DNA from: JABMOW01 sp964409335 | GTDB lineage: Bacteria > Fidelibacterota > Marinisomatia > SCGC-AAA003-L08 > JACNLC01 | NCBI GenBank assembly: GCA_964409335.1 | Contig: CAYPCW010000008.1 | Location: 1-62,293 of the forward strand | DNA length: 62,293 bases | Direction of reading: 5' to 3' | Shown: one piece after another, positions 17,492 to 26,137 of the stretch | How positions within the stretch are numbered: position 1 is the stretch's first letter | How the letters are laid out: each line of letters opens with the position of its first letter | Notes under the pieces: model-generated | What the model was told of the DNA's origin: nothing | Databases searched by the model: none | Seen by the model: only the letters and a program-made list of their open reading frames with translations | Position numbers and translations under genes: made by a program

Positions 17492-18831
17492 GGTTTAAAT
17501 CGGGTTTTCCAGAGAAAACTCAACCGGTCACGCAGAAATTTTTCACGTCCTTCCCCTGTGGGCTGATAAAAAGACGGCACAGGTTTGAGTTCATCCGGGA
17601 AATACCGTTCTTCAACGAAATGATTTTCATGGGAGTGAGGGTATTGGTATTGCTTTCCGTAACCCATGTTTTTCATCAGGCCGGTGGGGGCATTTCGTAA
17701 GTGCAGTGGGACGGCATCTGTGCCATGTTCTCTCACATACCCCTGTGCAGATTGGATGGCAGAGCATGCGGCATTGCTTTTGGGGACGCTGGCGAGATAC
17801 GTAGTAACCTGCCCTAAAATGATGGCACTTTCGGGCATACCTACCAGATGAACCGCCTGCATACAAGAGGTGGCGAGCATGAGGGCATAGGGTTCGGCAT
17901 TTCCGATATCCTCAGAAGCGAGAATGATCAGCCGGCGGGCGATAAATTCAGGTTTTTCACCGCCTTCCAGCATGACTGCCAACCAATACAAAGCGGCATC
18001 CGGGTCTGATCCGCGCACCGATTTGATAAATGCGGATACGGTATCGTAATGATAATCTCCCGCCCGGTCATAGATCACATGTTTTTGTTGCAGCGCTTCC
18101 TGTACGTCATGTGCCGTGATAACCGGAGAGTCCTCCGGGTGGAAGGAAATGGCTAATTCCAGAGTATTCAGCATTTTGCGGGCGTCCCCCCCGCAACTGC
18201 CCGTAAGTACTTCCCGAAGTTCCGGCGAAATATCAATTGCTCTCCGGGACAAAACCAGATCCTGTATTAAGGCACGATCCAGAATTTTTCCCAGCTCATT
18301 ATGGGTAAATGCAGAGAGTTTCATGACCCGGCATCGGGACAGCAAGGGCGATATCACTTCAAATGAAGGATTTTCCGTGGTGGCGCCAATGAGGAAGATC
18401 GTTCCATCCTCAACTGCATGAAGGAGCGCATCCTGCTGGGACTTACTGAACCGGTGGATTTCATCAATGAATAAAATGGTCGATTTTTGAATCTGCCGCA
18501 TTTCTTTGGCAGATGTAATCGCTTGTCTGATCTGTGTGACACCGGATGACACCGCAGATAATTCGAGAAATTCCGCACCATACTCCTTCGAGAGTATCCG
18601 TGCCAGAGTGGTTTTTCCTGTCCCGGGAGGTCCCCATAAGATGAGTGAAAAGGGGAGGTTTTGTTTTACAGACTGCATGACCAGACTCCGGTCAGAAATG
18701 AGCGACGACTGCCCGATAAACTGATCCAGCGTTGAAGGGCGAATCCTTTCTGCCAGGGGAGGCAGTAGGGGTTGCCGCACGGGAGGAAATGGGGTATTTT
18801 TTGAATCCGTTTTCATGTCATTTCTTTTCAA
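17488..18831 (-). CDS. rarA: Replication-associated recombination protein A (AAA+ ATPase)
   Basis: RarA (MgsA) is a clamp-loader-related AAA+ ATPase acting at stalled replication forks. The protein has LAERIRPSTLDQFIGQ near the N-terminus, Walker A GPPGTGKTTLA, Walker B LFIDEIHRF, sensor 1 GATTENPSFE, and the C-terminal MgsA tetramerisation region (RRLIILASEDIGNA, LRNAPTGLMKNMGYGKQYQYPH). The length of 447 residues is standard. It is the upstream gene of the pair with the M48 lipoprotein. Confidence 0.95.
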   Translation of the reverse strand: MKRNDMKTDSKNTPFPPVRQPLLPPLAERIRPSTLDQFIGQSSLISDRSLVMQSVKQNLPFSLILWGPPGTGKTTLARILSKEYGAEFLELSAVSSGVTQIRQAITSAKEMRQIQKSTILFIDEIHRFSKSQQDALLHAVEDGTIFLIGATTENPSFEVISPLLSRCRVMKLSAFTHNELGKILDRALIQDLVLSRRAIDISPELREVLTGSCGGDARKMLNTLELAISFHPEDSPVITAHDVQEALQQKHVIYDRAGDYHYDTVSAFIKSVRGSDPDAALYWLAVMLEGGEKPEFIARRLIILASEDIGNAEPYALMLATSCMQAVHLVGMPESAIILGQVTTYLASVPKSNAACSAIQSAQGYVREHGTDAVPLHLRNAPTGLMKNMGYGKQYQYPHSHENHFVEERYFPDELKPVPSFYQPTGEGREKFLRDRLSFLWKTRFKP

Positions 18832-19059
18832 TCATATTTGAAGCATCTCTATGAAATTACGGTGATAAACCGCATCCTAAAAAGAAGGAAATGCAGGTGA
18901 ATTACGCAGTGTGGTGTTGTAAATAAAATTTCTCATCCCACCTCAGTCAGACAAAACCACAGGCATGGTGATCTCTGCAAATTTTCCTTTGGTAAGATAG
19001 GCAGAACAGGTGAAATCTTTCCAGCCGGTATTTAACCGTAATTAAGGAGCGTTCACGTC

Positions 19060-20286
19060 ATGAAGTGTTTAAAATTTACCCTATTTTTAATTTTATATGG
19101 ATGGATACTCCATGCCGACACGCCTTATGTAGTCATGGTCTCCTTCGATGGATTCAGATATGATTATGCAGACCGTACAGACACACCAAATTTTGATTAT
19201 CTTCGTGATCATGGATCAATGGCGAAATCGTTACAGCCGGTTTTTCCATCCAAAACATTTCCGAACCATTATACCCTTGCAACCGGCGCCTATACTCAAA
19301 CCCATATGCTGACGGGTAATTCCATATACGATAAAAAATTTAAAGAACGGTACGCCATGTCAAACCGGAATACAGTACAGAACCCTAAATGGTATCAGGC
19401 AGAACCGGTTTGGGTCACCGCAGAGCGGCAGGGAGTGAAAACAGCATCATTTTTCTGGGTTGGATCTGAAGCCGCCATCAAAGGGATTTATCCTTCTATT
19501 ACCAAATATTATGATGAATCCGTCCCCTATGAAGCACGGGTAGACAGTGTAATCAGTTGGCTGCAACTGCCTGAAAACAACCGACCGCATCTGGTGATGC
19601 TGTATTTTGATGAGCCGGATTATACCGGTCATGTGGAGGGTCCGGAAAATCCGTTGGTTGATGAAAAGGTCAGGTATCTTGATCGCATATTGGGGATGCT
19701 TTTTACCGGCCTTATGGCATTACCGGTTGCACCGGATATAAATCTGATCGTGATGAGTGACCATGGGATGACCCCGACATCCAATGACCGCATCATCCCG
19801 TTAAATCAATATATCAATACCGATAAATTGATCGTGGATATTGATGGAGCATATGCACAGTTCGATGTGCGCCGATTCTGGCAGAAAAGGCAGTTGACGA
19901 AGGATCTGCAGCACATCCCTCATTTGACCGCCTATGCCAAAAAAATGATCCCCGACCGATATCATTTTGTCAATCGAAATACCCGGGATTTCCTTCTCGT
20001 CGCGGATGAGGGATGGACAATTATACCCGGTGAAACAATCGGTTCAAATTTAAGTATATCTGCCGGCAATCACGGATATGATCCCCAGGTGAAGAATATG
20101 CAAGGGATTTTTTATGCCTTTGGTTCAGCCATCCGGCCAGGGGTTACTGTGGCTGCCTTTGAAAACATTCACATTTATCCCCTTGTGTGTAAAATTCTGG
20201 CGATTGAACCATATGCCAACGCGAATGATGCACCGGAAGGGAGGTTAGATATTCTGTCTCCCCTTCTGGATAAACCCCAGCCCTAA
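19060..20286 (+). CDS. Type I phosphodiesterase/nucleotide pyrophosphatase (NPP family), secreted
   Basis: This is an alkaline-phosphatase-superfamily enzyme of the ecto-nucleotide pyrophosphatase type, probably periplasmic. The N-terminus (MKCLKFTLFLILYGWILHA) is a signal peptide. Metal ligand D30 lies in VSFDGFR, and the nucleophile T66 lies in PSKTFPNHYT. Further metal sites are DEPDYTGH, SDHGM and the late GNHGYD. Family members hydrolyse nucleotide or phospholipid phosphodiesters, so a role in phosphorus scavenging is likely. TAAGGAG lies upstream of the ATG. It precedes ctpA with a gap of about 50 bases. Specificity is not readable from sequence. Confidence 0.9.
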   Translation: MKCLKFTLFLILYGWILHADTPYVVMVSFDGFRYDYADRTDTPNFDYLRDHGSMAKSLQPVFPSKTFPNHYTLATGAYTQTHMLTGNSIYDKKFKERYAMSNRNTVQNPKWYQAEPVWVTAERQGVKTASFFWVGSEAAIKGIYPSITKYYDESVPYEARVDSVISWLQLPENNRPHLVMLYFDEPDYTGHVEGPENPLVDEKVRYLDRILGMLFTGLMALPVAPDINLIVMSDHGMTPTSNDRIIPLNQYINTDKLIVDIDGAYAQFDVRRFWQKRQLTKDLQHIPHLTAYAKKMIPDRYHFVNRNTRDFLLVADEGWTIIPGETIGSNLSISAGNHGYDPQVKNMQGIFYAFGSAIRPGVTVAAFENIHIYPLVCKILAIEPYANANDAPEGRLDILSPLLDKPQP

Positions 20287-20335
20287 GGCGATTGTACATT
20301 GTATTGAACAACTTTTGTAAGGTATTATTTCTGTT

Positions 20336-21904
20336 ATGAAAAAAGGACTATTTATCATATTAGCCGGCATCGTGTTATTGGGAATTTTTGGATTCCAGAC
20401 CGATGCGGGAAAAGACAAATATCGCAAGATGAAAACGCTGAGTCAATTGATCCAGCTAATCAATAATAATTATGTTGAAGATGTAGATATGGATGATATT
20501 TTAGAGGGCGCCATCGATGGGATGCTGGATAGGCTGGACCCTCACTCCACCTACATCTCGGAAGATCAGTTAAAGACGGTAAACGAGCAATTCGCAGGAA
20601 AATTTGAAGGTATCGGAATAGAATTTGCGATTCTGGATGGATATATCACGGTGATCTCCCCCATCCCGGGAACGCCCTCGGACCGGGCCGGCTTACTTGC
20701 AGGAGATAAAATCGTCAGAATCGATGGGGAATCCGCCTATAAGATCACTCAGGATGAAGTTCTGCAAAAACTCCGAGGCCCCAAGGGATCTGAGGTAAAA
20801 GTCACGATCCGCAGAGCCAGTCTGGATGATTTTTTCGATGTGACCCTGATCCGGGATGAAATTCCCATTTTCAGCGTACTCGCATCGTTTATGTATAAGG
20901 ACAATAGTGGATATATCAAGCTCAACCGGTTCGCATTTACCACTGCACAGGAAGTGGAAGATGCGCTGAATGAACTGGAGTCCCAGGGAATGGAACAATT
21001 GATCCTTGACCTCAGAAATAATGGCGGCGGGTACATGGATCAGGCGATAAAAATTGTTGATCTGTTTGTGTCATCCAACGATACCATCGTTTTTACAAAA
21101 GGCCGGATTCCCGATTCTGATGAGGTCTTCAGAGCACATAAATGGGGAACACATAAAAAATATCCGATTATTGTTCTTTTGAACCGGGGATCTGCCAGCG
21201 CCAGCGAAATTGTCAGCGGCGCCCTCCAGGATCTGGACAGGGGACTGGTTGTGGGCGAGACCAGTTTCGGTAAGGGACTGGTACAGAGACAATATCCCTT
21301 GCAGGACGGCTCTGCAGCCCGGCTTACCATTGCCCGATATTACACTCCCACTGGAAGGCTGATCCAGCGCAATTATGATGGCAATATTAGTGACTACTAT
21401 GCAGACCTTCGGGAAGAAGACCGGGAAGCTTCGGACTCTACCCTTGCCCAGCGTCCTCAATTTAAAACCAAAAAAGGGCGTACCGTCTATGGCGGAGGCG
21501 GTATCACTCCTGATATTTATGTGGTATCAGACCTCGATATCGCCAATTCTACCACCCAATTAATCTGGAATTCCAAGCGACCACTATTCAATTTTGCCGA
21601 GTCACTAAAGGAGAAAATCGCTGGTAAATATTCTACCTTTGAATCATTTGATTCGAAATTCGATTTGTCCAAAAGCGACATGAAAGATTTTATGAAATGG
21701 CTGGATGAAAAAGAAATTGAATACAATGCAGAAGATCTGGAAAATGACTGGGAAGTCCTCAGTACTAGAATAGAAGCTGAAATAGCCGGTGCAATCTGGG
21801 GGAAGGACTATTTATATAAAAAGCTACTCGATATTGATACTCAGGTCAATGAAGCCGTAAAACACTTCTCCGAGGCGAGAAAACTGATCGCTGAACGACA
21901 TTAA
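20336..21904 (+). CDS. ctpA: S41 family C-terminal processing peptidase
   Basis: This is a periplasmic tail-specific protease. An N-terminal signal anchor (about residues 3-22) is followed by an EDVDMDDILEGAIDGMLDRLDPHS region, a PDZ domain (around residues 85-165, ISPIPGTPSDRAGLLAGDKI) and the S41 catalytic core. The nucleophile Ser lies in NRGSASASEIVSGAL and the catalytic Lys in GETSFGKGLVQ. A C-terminal helical extension of about 130 residues is seen in the FCB-type Ctp proteins. Such enzymes trim envelope proteins. Its location upstream of the TonB operon may be incidental. Confidence 0.93.
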   Translation: MKKGLFIILAGIVLLGIFGFQTDAGKDKYRKMKTLSQLIQLINNNYVEDVDMDDILEGAIDGMLDRLDPHSTYISEDQLKTVNEQFAGKFEGIGIEFAILDGYITVISPIPGTPSDRAGLLAGDKIVRIDGESAYKITQDEVLQKLRGPKGSEVKVTIRRASLDDFFDVTLIRDEIPIFSVLASFMYKDNSGYIKLNRFAFTTAQEVEDALNELESQGMEQLILDLRNNGGGYMDQAIKIVDLFVSSNDTIVFTKGRIPDSDEVFRAHKWGTHKKYPIIVLLNRGSASASEIVSGALQDLDRGLVVGETSFGKGLVQRQYPLQDGSAARLTIARYYTPTGRLIQRNYDGNISDYYADLREEDREASDSTLAQRPQFKTKKGRTVYGGGGITPDIYVVSDLDIANSTTQLIWNSKRPLFNFAESLKEKIAGKYSTFESFDSKFDLSKSDMKDFMKWLDEKEIEYNAEDLENDWEVLSTRIEAEIAGAIWGKDYLYKKLLDIDTQVNEAVKHFSEARKLIAERH

Positions 21905-22023
21905 ACAGAGGTGAAATACCGGTAAATACCTTTTGGCGTGGATAAATAAAATTGCTTAAGATTTAAGACAGATTTTTTATACAATACATAATCAAAACTT
22001 TATAATAAGATAGAGAGGAAAGA

Positions 22024-22641
22024 GTGGTACAATTATTTCTTGATGGCGGTAAATTCATGTGGCCTATATTGGGCTCACTGATCATCGGTTTATTATTTGT
22101 AATCGAACGTCTGGTTCATCTCATTCGCGGATTGTCTTCCGGCGAAGATTTTGCAAATGAAGTCGCAAAGCTGGTTGAAACCGATGGCTTTGATAAAGCA
22201 AAATCTGTATGTGAAACCGGTAAAGGACCCGTTGCAAATTTGTGTCTCGCATCCCTGGACAGAGCACATTTAGGTGTTGAAGAAGCAGAGAGTTATTTGG
22301 ATAAAATCGGTTCGATTGAGATGGCTGCACTTGAAAAAAACATGACCTGGATTTCCCTGATGATCGCTGTAGCGCCTATGTTGGGATTCCTGGGTACAGT
22401 TTGGGGAATGATTGTCTCTTTTAATGACATCAAAGTCGCAAATGATATTTCACCGGCCATTGTCGCCGCAGGTATCTCCCAAGCCTTATTGACAACAGCG
22501 TTTGGATTGATTGTTGCCGTTCTTCTACAGTTCCTGCAAAATACATGTTTGTATATCATTGACCTGCAAATTGTAACTATGCAAAAGAGTACTTCGGTGC
22601 TGATCTCATCGATTAAAGATAAATTTCGAAACGAAAAATAA
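22024..22641 (+). CDS. exbB: MotA/TolQ/ExbB proton channel family protein
   Basis: ExbB forms the inner-membrane proton channel that, with ExbD, energises TonB. The 205-residue protein has an N-terminal TM segment (MWPILGSLIIGLLFVIERLVHL), a cytoplasmic loop, and the conserved pair of TM helices containing APMLGFLGTVWGMI and GISQALLTTAFGLIVAV. The start is GTG at 22024, supported by GAGAGGAAA immediately upstream. It is first in the exbB-exbD-exbD-tonB operon. Confidence 0.93.
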   Translation: MVQLFLDGGKFMWPILGSLIIGLLFVIERLVHLIRGLSSGEDFANEVAKLVETDGFDKAKSVCETGKGPVANLCLASLDRAHLGVEEAESYLDKIGSIEMAALEKNMTWISLMIAVAPMLGFLGTVWGMIVSFNDIKVANDISPAIVAAGISQALLTTAFGLIVAVLLQFLQNTCLYIIDLQIVTMQKSTSVLISSIKDKFRNEK

Positions 22642-22653
22642 TCCGTAATTCTG

Positions 22654-23079
22654 ATGTACAATAAACCCAGACGCGGACTCGGAAGTTTTACATCGGCATC
22701 AATGGCGGATATTGCCTTTCTGCTATTGGTTTTCTTTCTGGTCACAACGACGATTTCAATGGATAAAGGGATTGAAATGGTCCTTCCCGAACCGGGTGAT
22801 ACAGATATAGAAATTCCCAAGAGTAATATTACCAACATTCTGATCAATCAGACCGGAAAAGTTCTGATTGACGAGGTACCTATCCTTGTGCGTGATATTG
22901 CCCGGGAAGCCGAAATGCGCATTAATAAACGAGGTTTTAAACCTGACGGCGAACAAATTATGATATTCTCTGTTAAGCCGCACAGAGACACGAAATACAA
23001 TGTATATATTCAGGTCCTTGACCAACTCAAAAGAGCCGGCGCTAAAAAAATCTCTATCGCCAATCCGGAAACATTCTGA
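22654..23079 (+). CDS. exbD: ExbD/TolR family biopolymer transport protein (first copy)
   Basis: This is an inner-membrane partner of ExbB with a single TM helix near the N-terminus (MADIAFLLLVFFLVTTTI), where D19 is the proton-carrying Asp. A periplasmic domain follows (VLIDEVPILVRDIAREAEMRI, DTKYNVYIQVLDQLKRAGAKKISIA). It is 12 bases after exbB and shares one base with the next exbD (TGATG), so coupling is tight. Tandem ExbD paralogues are typical of Bacteroidota and relatives. Confidence 0.92.
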   Translation: MYNKPRRGLGSFTSASMADIAFLLLVFFLVTTTISMDKGIEMVLPEPGDTDIEIPKSNITNILINQTGKVLIDEVPILVRDIAREAEMRINKRGFKPDGEQIMIFSVKPHRDTKYNVYIQVLDQLKRAGAKKISIANPETF

Positions 23080-23498
23080 TGAAGATCGAAAAAAAAACAA
23101 AGACCAGCAACGAAATCTCTACATCATCTATGCCGGATATTATTTTTATGCTGCTGATATTTTTCATGGTGACCACGGTCATGCGGGAATATGAAGGGCT
23201 GGATGTGCTCGTCCCAAAAGCAAAATCCATTCAAAAACTGGAAAGCAAACGGAACACGTCTTATGTGTGGGCAGCGAAAGACGGAACCATCGTGGTTGAC
23301 GATCGTAGGATCAATGTTGGCGACTTAAGACATATCATGTATGAAAAAATGGTTAAACGACCAAAAACCACCGTTTCATTACTTGCCGACCAGGAAGTAT
23401 CAATGGAAACCATCACTGATATCCATACGGAGCTTCGTGAAGCATATGCCTTAAGGTTGAGTTATTCAGCAAAAACACTTGGAGGTGATAATCTATGA
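23079..23498 (+). CDS. exbD: ExbD/TolR family biopolymer transport protein (second copy)
   Basis: This is the second ExbD paralogue, with TM helix MPDIIFMLLIFFMVTTVM and Asp D20. The periplasmic part differs from the first copy (EGLDVLVPKAKSIQKLESKRNTSYVW), suggesting heteromeric ExbD assemblies. The start overlaps the stop of the first exbD, and its own stop overlaps the tonB start by 4 bases. Confidence 0.92.
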   Translation: MKIEKKTKTSNEISTSSMPDIIFMLLIFFMVTTVMREYEGLDVLVPKAKSIQKLESKRNTSYVWAAKDGTIVVDDRRINVGDLRHIMYEKMVKRPKTTVSLLADQEVSMETITDIHTELREAYALRLSYSAKTLGGDNL

Positions 23499-24139
23499 TC
23501 CGACACGATCCGCTCATTTTAAACTATCCTGTTCGTCTAAGGACAATCACAATATTGGTGATCGCGGGCATTGCATTTGGAATGTATCTGTTCCCCCGGT
23601 TTCTGGGAGAAGCCAGAAAGATCACTTCAGGTCAAATTAACGAGTCCATCGAGACGATTGACATTCCTCAAACCGAACAGATCAAAATACCGGAGCCGCC
23701 TTCCCGTCCGACGATTCCCGTCGCATCTGATGATGAGTTTCTGGACGAAGACATTACAATTGAGGACACTGATTTTGATGATCTGGGAGAATGGGAAGCC
23801 CCGCCACCTCCCAGCAGCGGTGCGTCTCAGTTCAAATTTATCCCGTACGATAAAGCCCCGGAACCCATTGGCGGATACTCTGCATTACAACGAAATGTAG
23901 TTTACCCTGACATCGCCATGGAAGCGGGTATTGAAGGAACAGTGGTGATCCAGGCGTTTATTAACGAAAATGGCATTGTGACGGACACCATTGTCCTGAA
24001 GTCAATTCCAAACACCGGACTGGATGATGCGGCTATTGAAGCGATTAAGCGGACCAAATGGAAACCTGCTCTTCAACGTGACCGGAAAGTCGGCGTATGG
24101 ATTTCCATACCGGTCAACTTTAAGCTGACATCAAATTAA
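23495..24139 (+). CDS. tonB: TonB family energy transducer
   Basis: TonB links the ExbB/ExbD motor to outer-membrane receptors. The 214 residues have an N-terminal TM anchor (about 18-38), a periplasmic spacer with Pro-rich stretches (KIPEPPSRPTIP, EAPPPPSSGAS) and a C-terminal TonB domain (YPDIAMEAGIEGTVVIQAF, TGLDDAAIEAIKRTKWKPAL, IPVNFKL). It is last in the four-gene operon and is followed by a terminator. Confidence 0.93.
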   Translation: MIRHDPLILNYPVRLRTITILVIAGIAFGMYLFPRFLGEARKITSGQINESIETIDIPQTEQIKIPEPPSRPTIPVASDDEFLDEDITIEDTDFDDLGEWEAPPPPSSGASQFKFIPYDKAPEPIGGYSALQRNVVYPDIAMEAGIEGTVVIQAFINENGIVTDTIVLKSIPNTGLDDAAIEAIKRTKWKPALQRDRKVGVWISIPVNFKLTSN

Positions 24140-24161
24140 TCTGAACCATTTAACAATTCTG

Positions 24162-24192
24162 AGGGGCAACAAAATCTTGTTACCTTTTTTTT
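24162..24192 (+). terminator. Rho-independent terminator of exbB-exbD-exbD-tonB
   Basis: The hairpin pairs AGGGG-c-AACAA (24162-24172) with TTGTT-a-CC (24077+100 to 24184) around an AATC loop. Its outer G:T/A:T pairs run into a tract of eight T (24185-24192). It begins about 22 bases after the tonB stop, on the same strand. Confidence 0.75.
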
Positions 24193-24245
24193 ATCTATAA
24201 TATCTTTACGAGTCGTTTATTTCTATTTTTTAACTGAAATATGGC

Positions 24246-24854
24246 ATGAATCATCAATTTAATTTCCTGTTTTTTGATTTATTTGGCGTTCTGATTGGAA
24301 CTGACCAATCAGCCGTTACTCATTATGTTGCCACACAATTAAATATCCCATACGTCCTGGTCCGTGATATTTTATATGGGAGCAATCTCAAACAACTTGA
24401 ACGCCGTAAGATCAATTTTACGCAATATTTTTCAGATATTCAACATGCCCTTCCGGGTGGGCGAAAACTTCAGTTTGAGGGATTCAAAAACCGGTGGGTT
24501 CAGATCGGACTTAATGAACTGCCTGCCGCGGGGTTGTTACCGGAACTAACCCTGAAATATAGAATTCTGATTTTATCAAATACTTCAAATCGGATGATCA
24601 GAAAATTTAAAACCCAATTCTCTTTTTTTGACAATTTAGAGGGCGTCATCACCTCTGAAGAGGCAGGCGTTATGAAACCCGCCCCGGGAATTTTCACTTA
24701 TGCCCTCGAAAAATTCCAGGCAGTCCCAGATCAGTGCGTCATGATTGATGACTCTCCTTCGAATGTCAAAGCGGCGGAGAACCTGGGAATGGTGGGTCAC
24801 TGCTACACCAATTTTGAAGGTCTTACCCAATTTTTAAACCAATTGCTTGAATAA
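24246..24854 (+). CDS. HAD superfamily hydrolase (subfamily IA)
   Basis: This is a small cytoplasmic phosphatase-like protein. Motif I is FFDLFGVL with nucleophile D11; the usual second Asp of DxD is replaced by Phe, as in YihX/haloacid-dehalogenase-like members (FDLGNV). Motif II is ILSNTS, the Lys lies in EEAGVMKPAPGIF, and motif III is VMIDDSPSNVKAAENLGM. The loss of the second Asp weakens the case for phosphatase chemistry, so the substrate and even the reaction are uncertain. The next gene starts 6 bases downstream. Confidence 0.85.
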   Translation: MNHQFNFLFFDLFGVLIGTDQSAVTHYVATQLNIPYVLVRDILYGSNLKQLERRKINFTQYFSDIQHALPGGRKLQFEGFKNRWVQIGLNELPAAGLLPELTLKYRILILSNTSNRMIRKFKTQFSFFDNLEGVITSEEAGVMKPAPGIFTYALEKFQAVPDQCVMIDDSPSNVKAAENLGMVGHCYTNFEGLTQFLNQLLE

Positions 24855-24860
24855 TCCGGG

Positions 24861-26126
24861 ATGATTGTGAATCCCTGTTTGATGATCATATTGTCTGCAT
24901 TGGTTGTGGAATATCTCATGGATGTGATTTCTACATATCTTACCCTCAAATCGCTGGACCCTGTATTACCATCAGAGTTCGACGGCATTTATGAAAGGGA
25001 AAAATATCAACAATCACAGATGTACACCCGTGCAAACATCAAATTTTCTCAATTTTCGTCGGCTCTAAATTTTATATTAATTCTGATCATCATATTATGG
25101 GGCGGGTTTAACATCGTCGATTCATGGGTAAGGGGTCTCTCAACGCATCCCGTTTGGGGGGGGCTACTATTCATCGGAATATTATTTTTCATTCAGGATA
25201 TTATCTTAATCCCGTTTTCCATATATCATTCCTTTGTAATCGAAGAAAAATTTGGATTCAATAAAATGACCATCCCTTTATTTATCCTGGATAAATTAAA
25301 AGGTTATCTGTTAGCGATTATCTTCGGTTCACTCATCCTCGGCACTATTTTACTGATATTTGAAACATTTGGGAATTTTGCCTGGATCATAGCCTGGGTG
25401 GCTTTGACGATTTTTACCATTGTACTCCAACCGGTTTATATCCATTATATTGCACCCCTGTTTAACAAATTTACACCTCTGGAATCAGGTGAACTCATAT
25501 CACGATTATTGGCTTATGCTGCCAGGGTGAAATTTCCCATAAGCGGAATTTTTGTTATGGACGTATCAAAGCGGTCGACCCATTCAAATGCGTATTTTAC
25601 CGGCTTTGGGAAAAGCAAACGCATCGTTCTCTATGATACACTGCTCAAATCGCATCCCTCATCAGAATTATTGACCATTCTTGCCCATGAAATCGGACAT
25701 TATAAAAAGCATCATATCCTAATGGGTATGGTAATATCTGTTATTCATACGGGGGTGGTTTTGTACCTGCTGTCGGTTTTCCTCAATAATTCCCTTTTAT
25801 TTGAGGCTTTTGGAATGACTCATGTATCCGTTTATGCGAGTATCCTGTTTTTTGGGGTGCTGTATTCCCCCATCGAATTAGCGCTGTCTATGGGAATGAA
25901 TATATTATCCCGAAGAAATGAATTCGAGGCGGATCATTTTTCCGTCGAAACCACATCCGACCCGGAAAACTTTATTCGTGGATTAAAACAGTTAACTATC
26001 CAAAACCTGAGTAATCTGACGCCTCATCCGTTTACTGTTTTTATGTCTTACAGCCATCCCCCGGTGCTCAACCGGATAGCTGCGGTGAGAACTATCGTTC
26101 TTGATCCTGCGACACCGGCCATTTGA
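24861..26126 (+). CDS. M48 family metallopeptidase, Ste24/CAAX-protease-like membrane protein
   Basis: This integral-membrane zinc protease of 421 residues is related to Ste24/FACE-1. It has several TM helices, the zinc motif H276-E277-x2-H280 (LAHEIGHYKKHH) and a third ligand Glu in RRNEFEADHFS. The N-terminal region YEREKYQQSQMYTRANIKFSQFSSAL and later HSNAYFTGFGKSKRIVLYDTL are characteristic of the group. Bacteria usually lack CAAX prenylation, so the natural substrate is probably a membrane or envelope protein. It is cotranscribed with the HAD gene before it and the lipase after it. Confidence 0.92.
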   Translation: MIVNPCLMIILSALVVEYLMDVISTYLTLKSLDPVLPSEFDGIYEREKYQQSQMYTRANIKFSQFSSALNFILILIIILWGGFNIVDSWVRGLSTHPVWGGLLFIGILFFIQDIILIPFSIYHSFVIEEKFGFNKMTIPLFILDKLKGYLLAIIFGSLILGTILLIFETFGNFAWIIAWVALTIFTIVLQPVYIHYIAPLFNKFTPLESGELISRLLAYAARVKFPISGIFVMDVSKRSTHSNAYFTGFGKSKRIVLYDTLLKSHPSSELLTILAHEIGHYKKHHILMGMVISVIHTGVVLYLLSVFLNNSLLFEAFGMTHVSVYASILFFGVLYSPIELALSMGMNILSRRNEFEADHFSVETTSDPENFIRGLKQLTIQNLSNLTPHPFTVFMSYSHPPVLNRIAAVRTIVLDPATPAI

Positions 26127-26137
26127 GAAGAATATCC

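Noticed and set aside
22001..22006. TATAAT as a -10 promoter for exbB
   Set aside because: It is an exact consensus but only 18 bases before the GTG start, leaving no room for a leader with the ribosome-binding site. The -35 match is poor.
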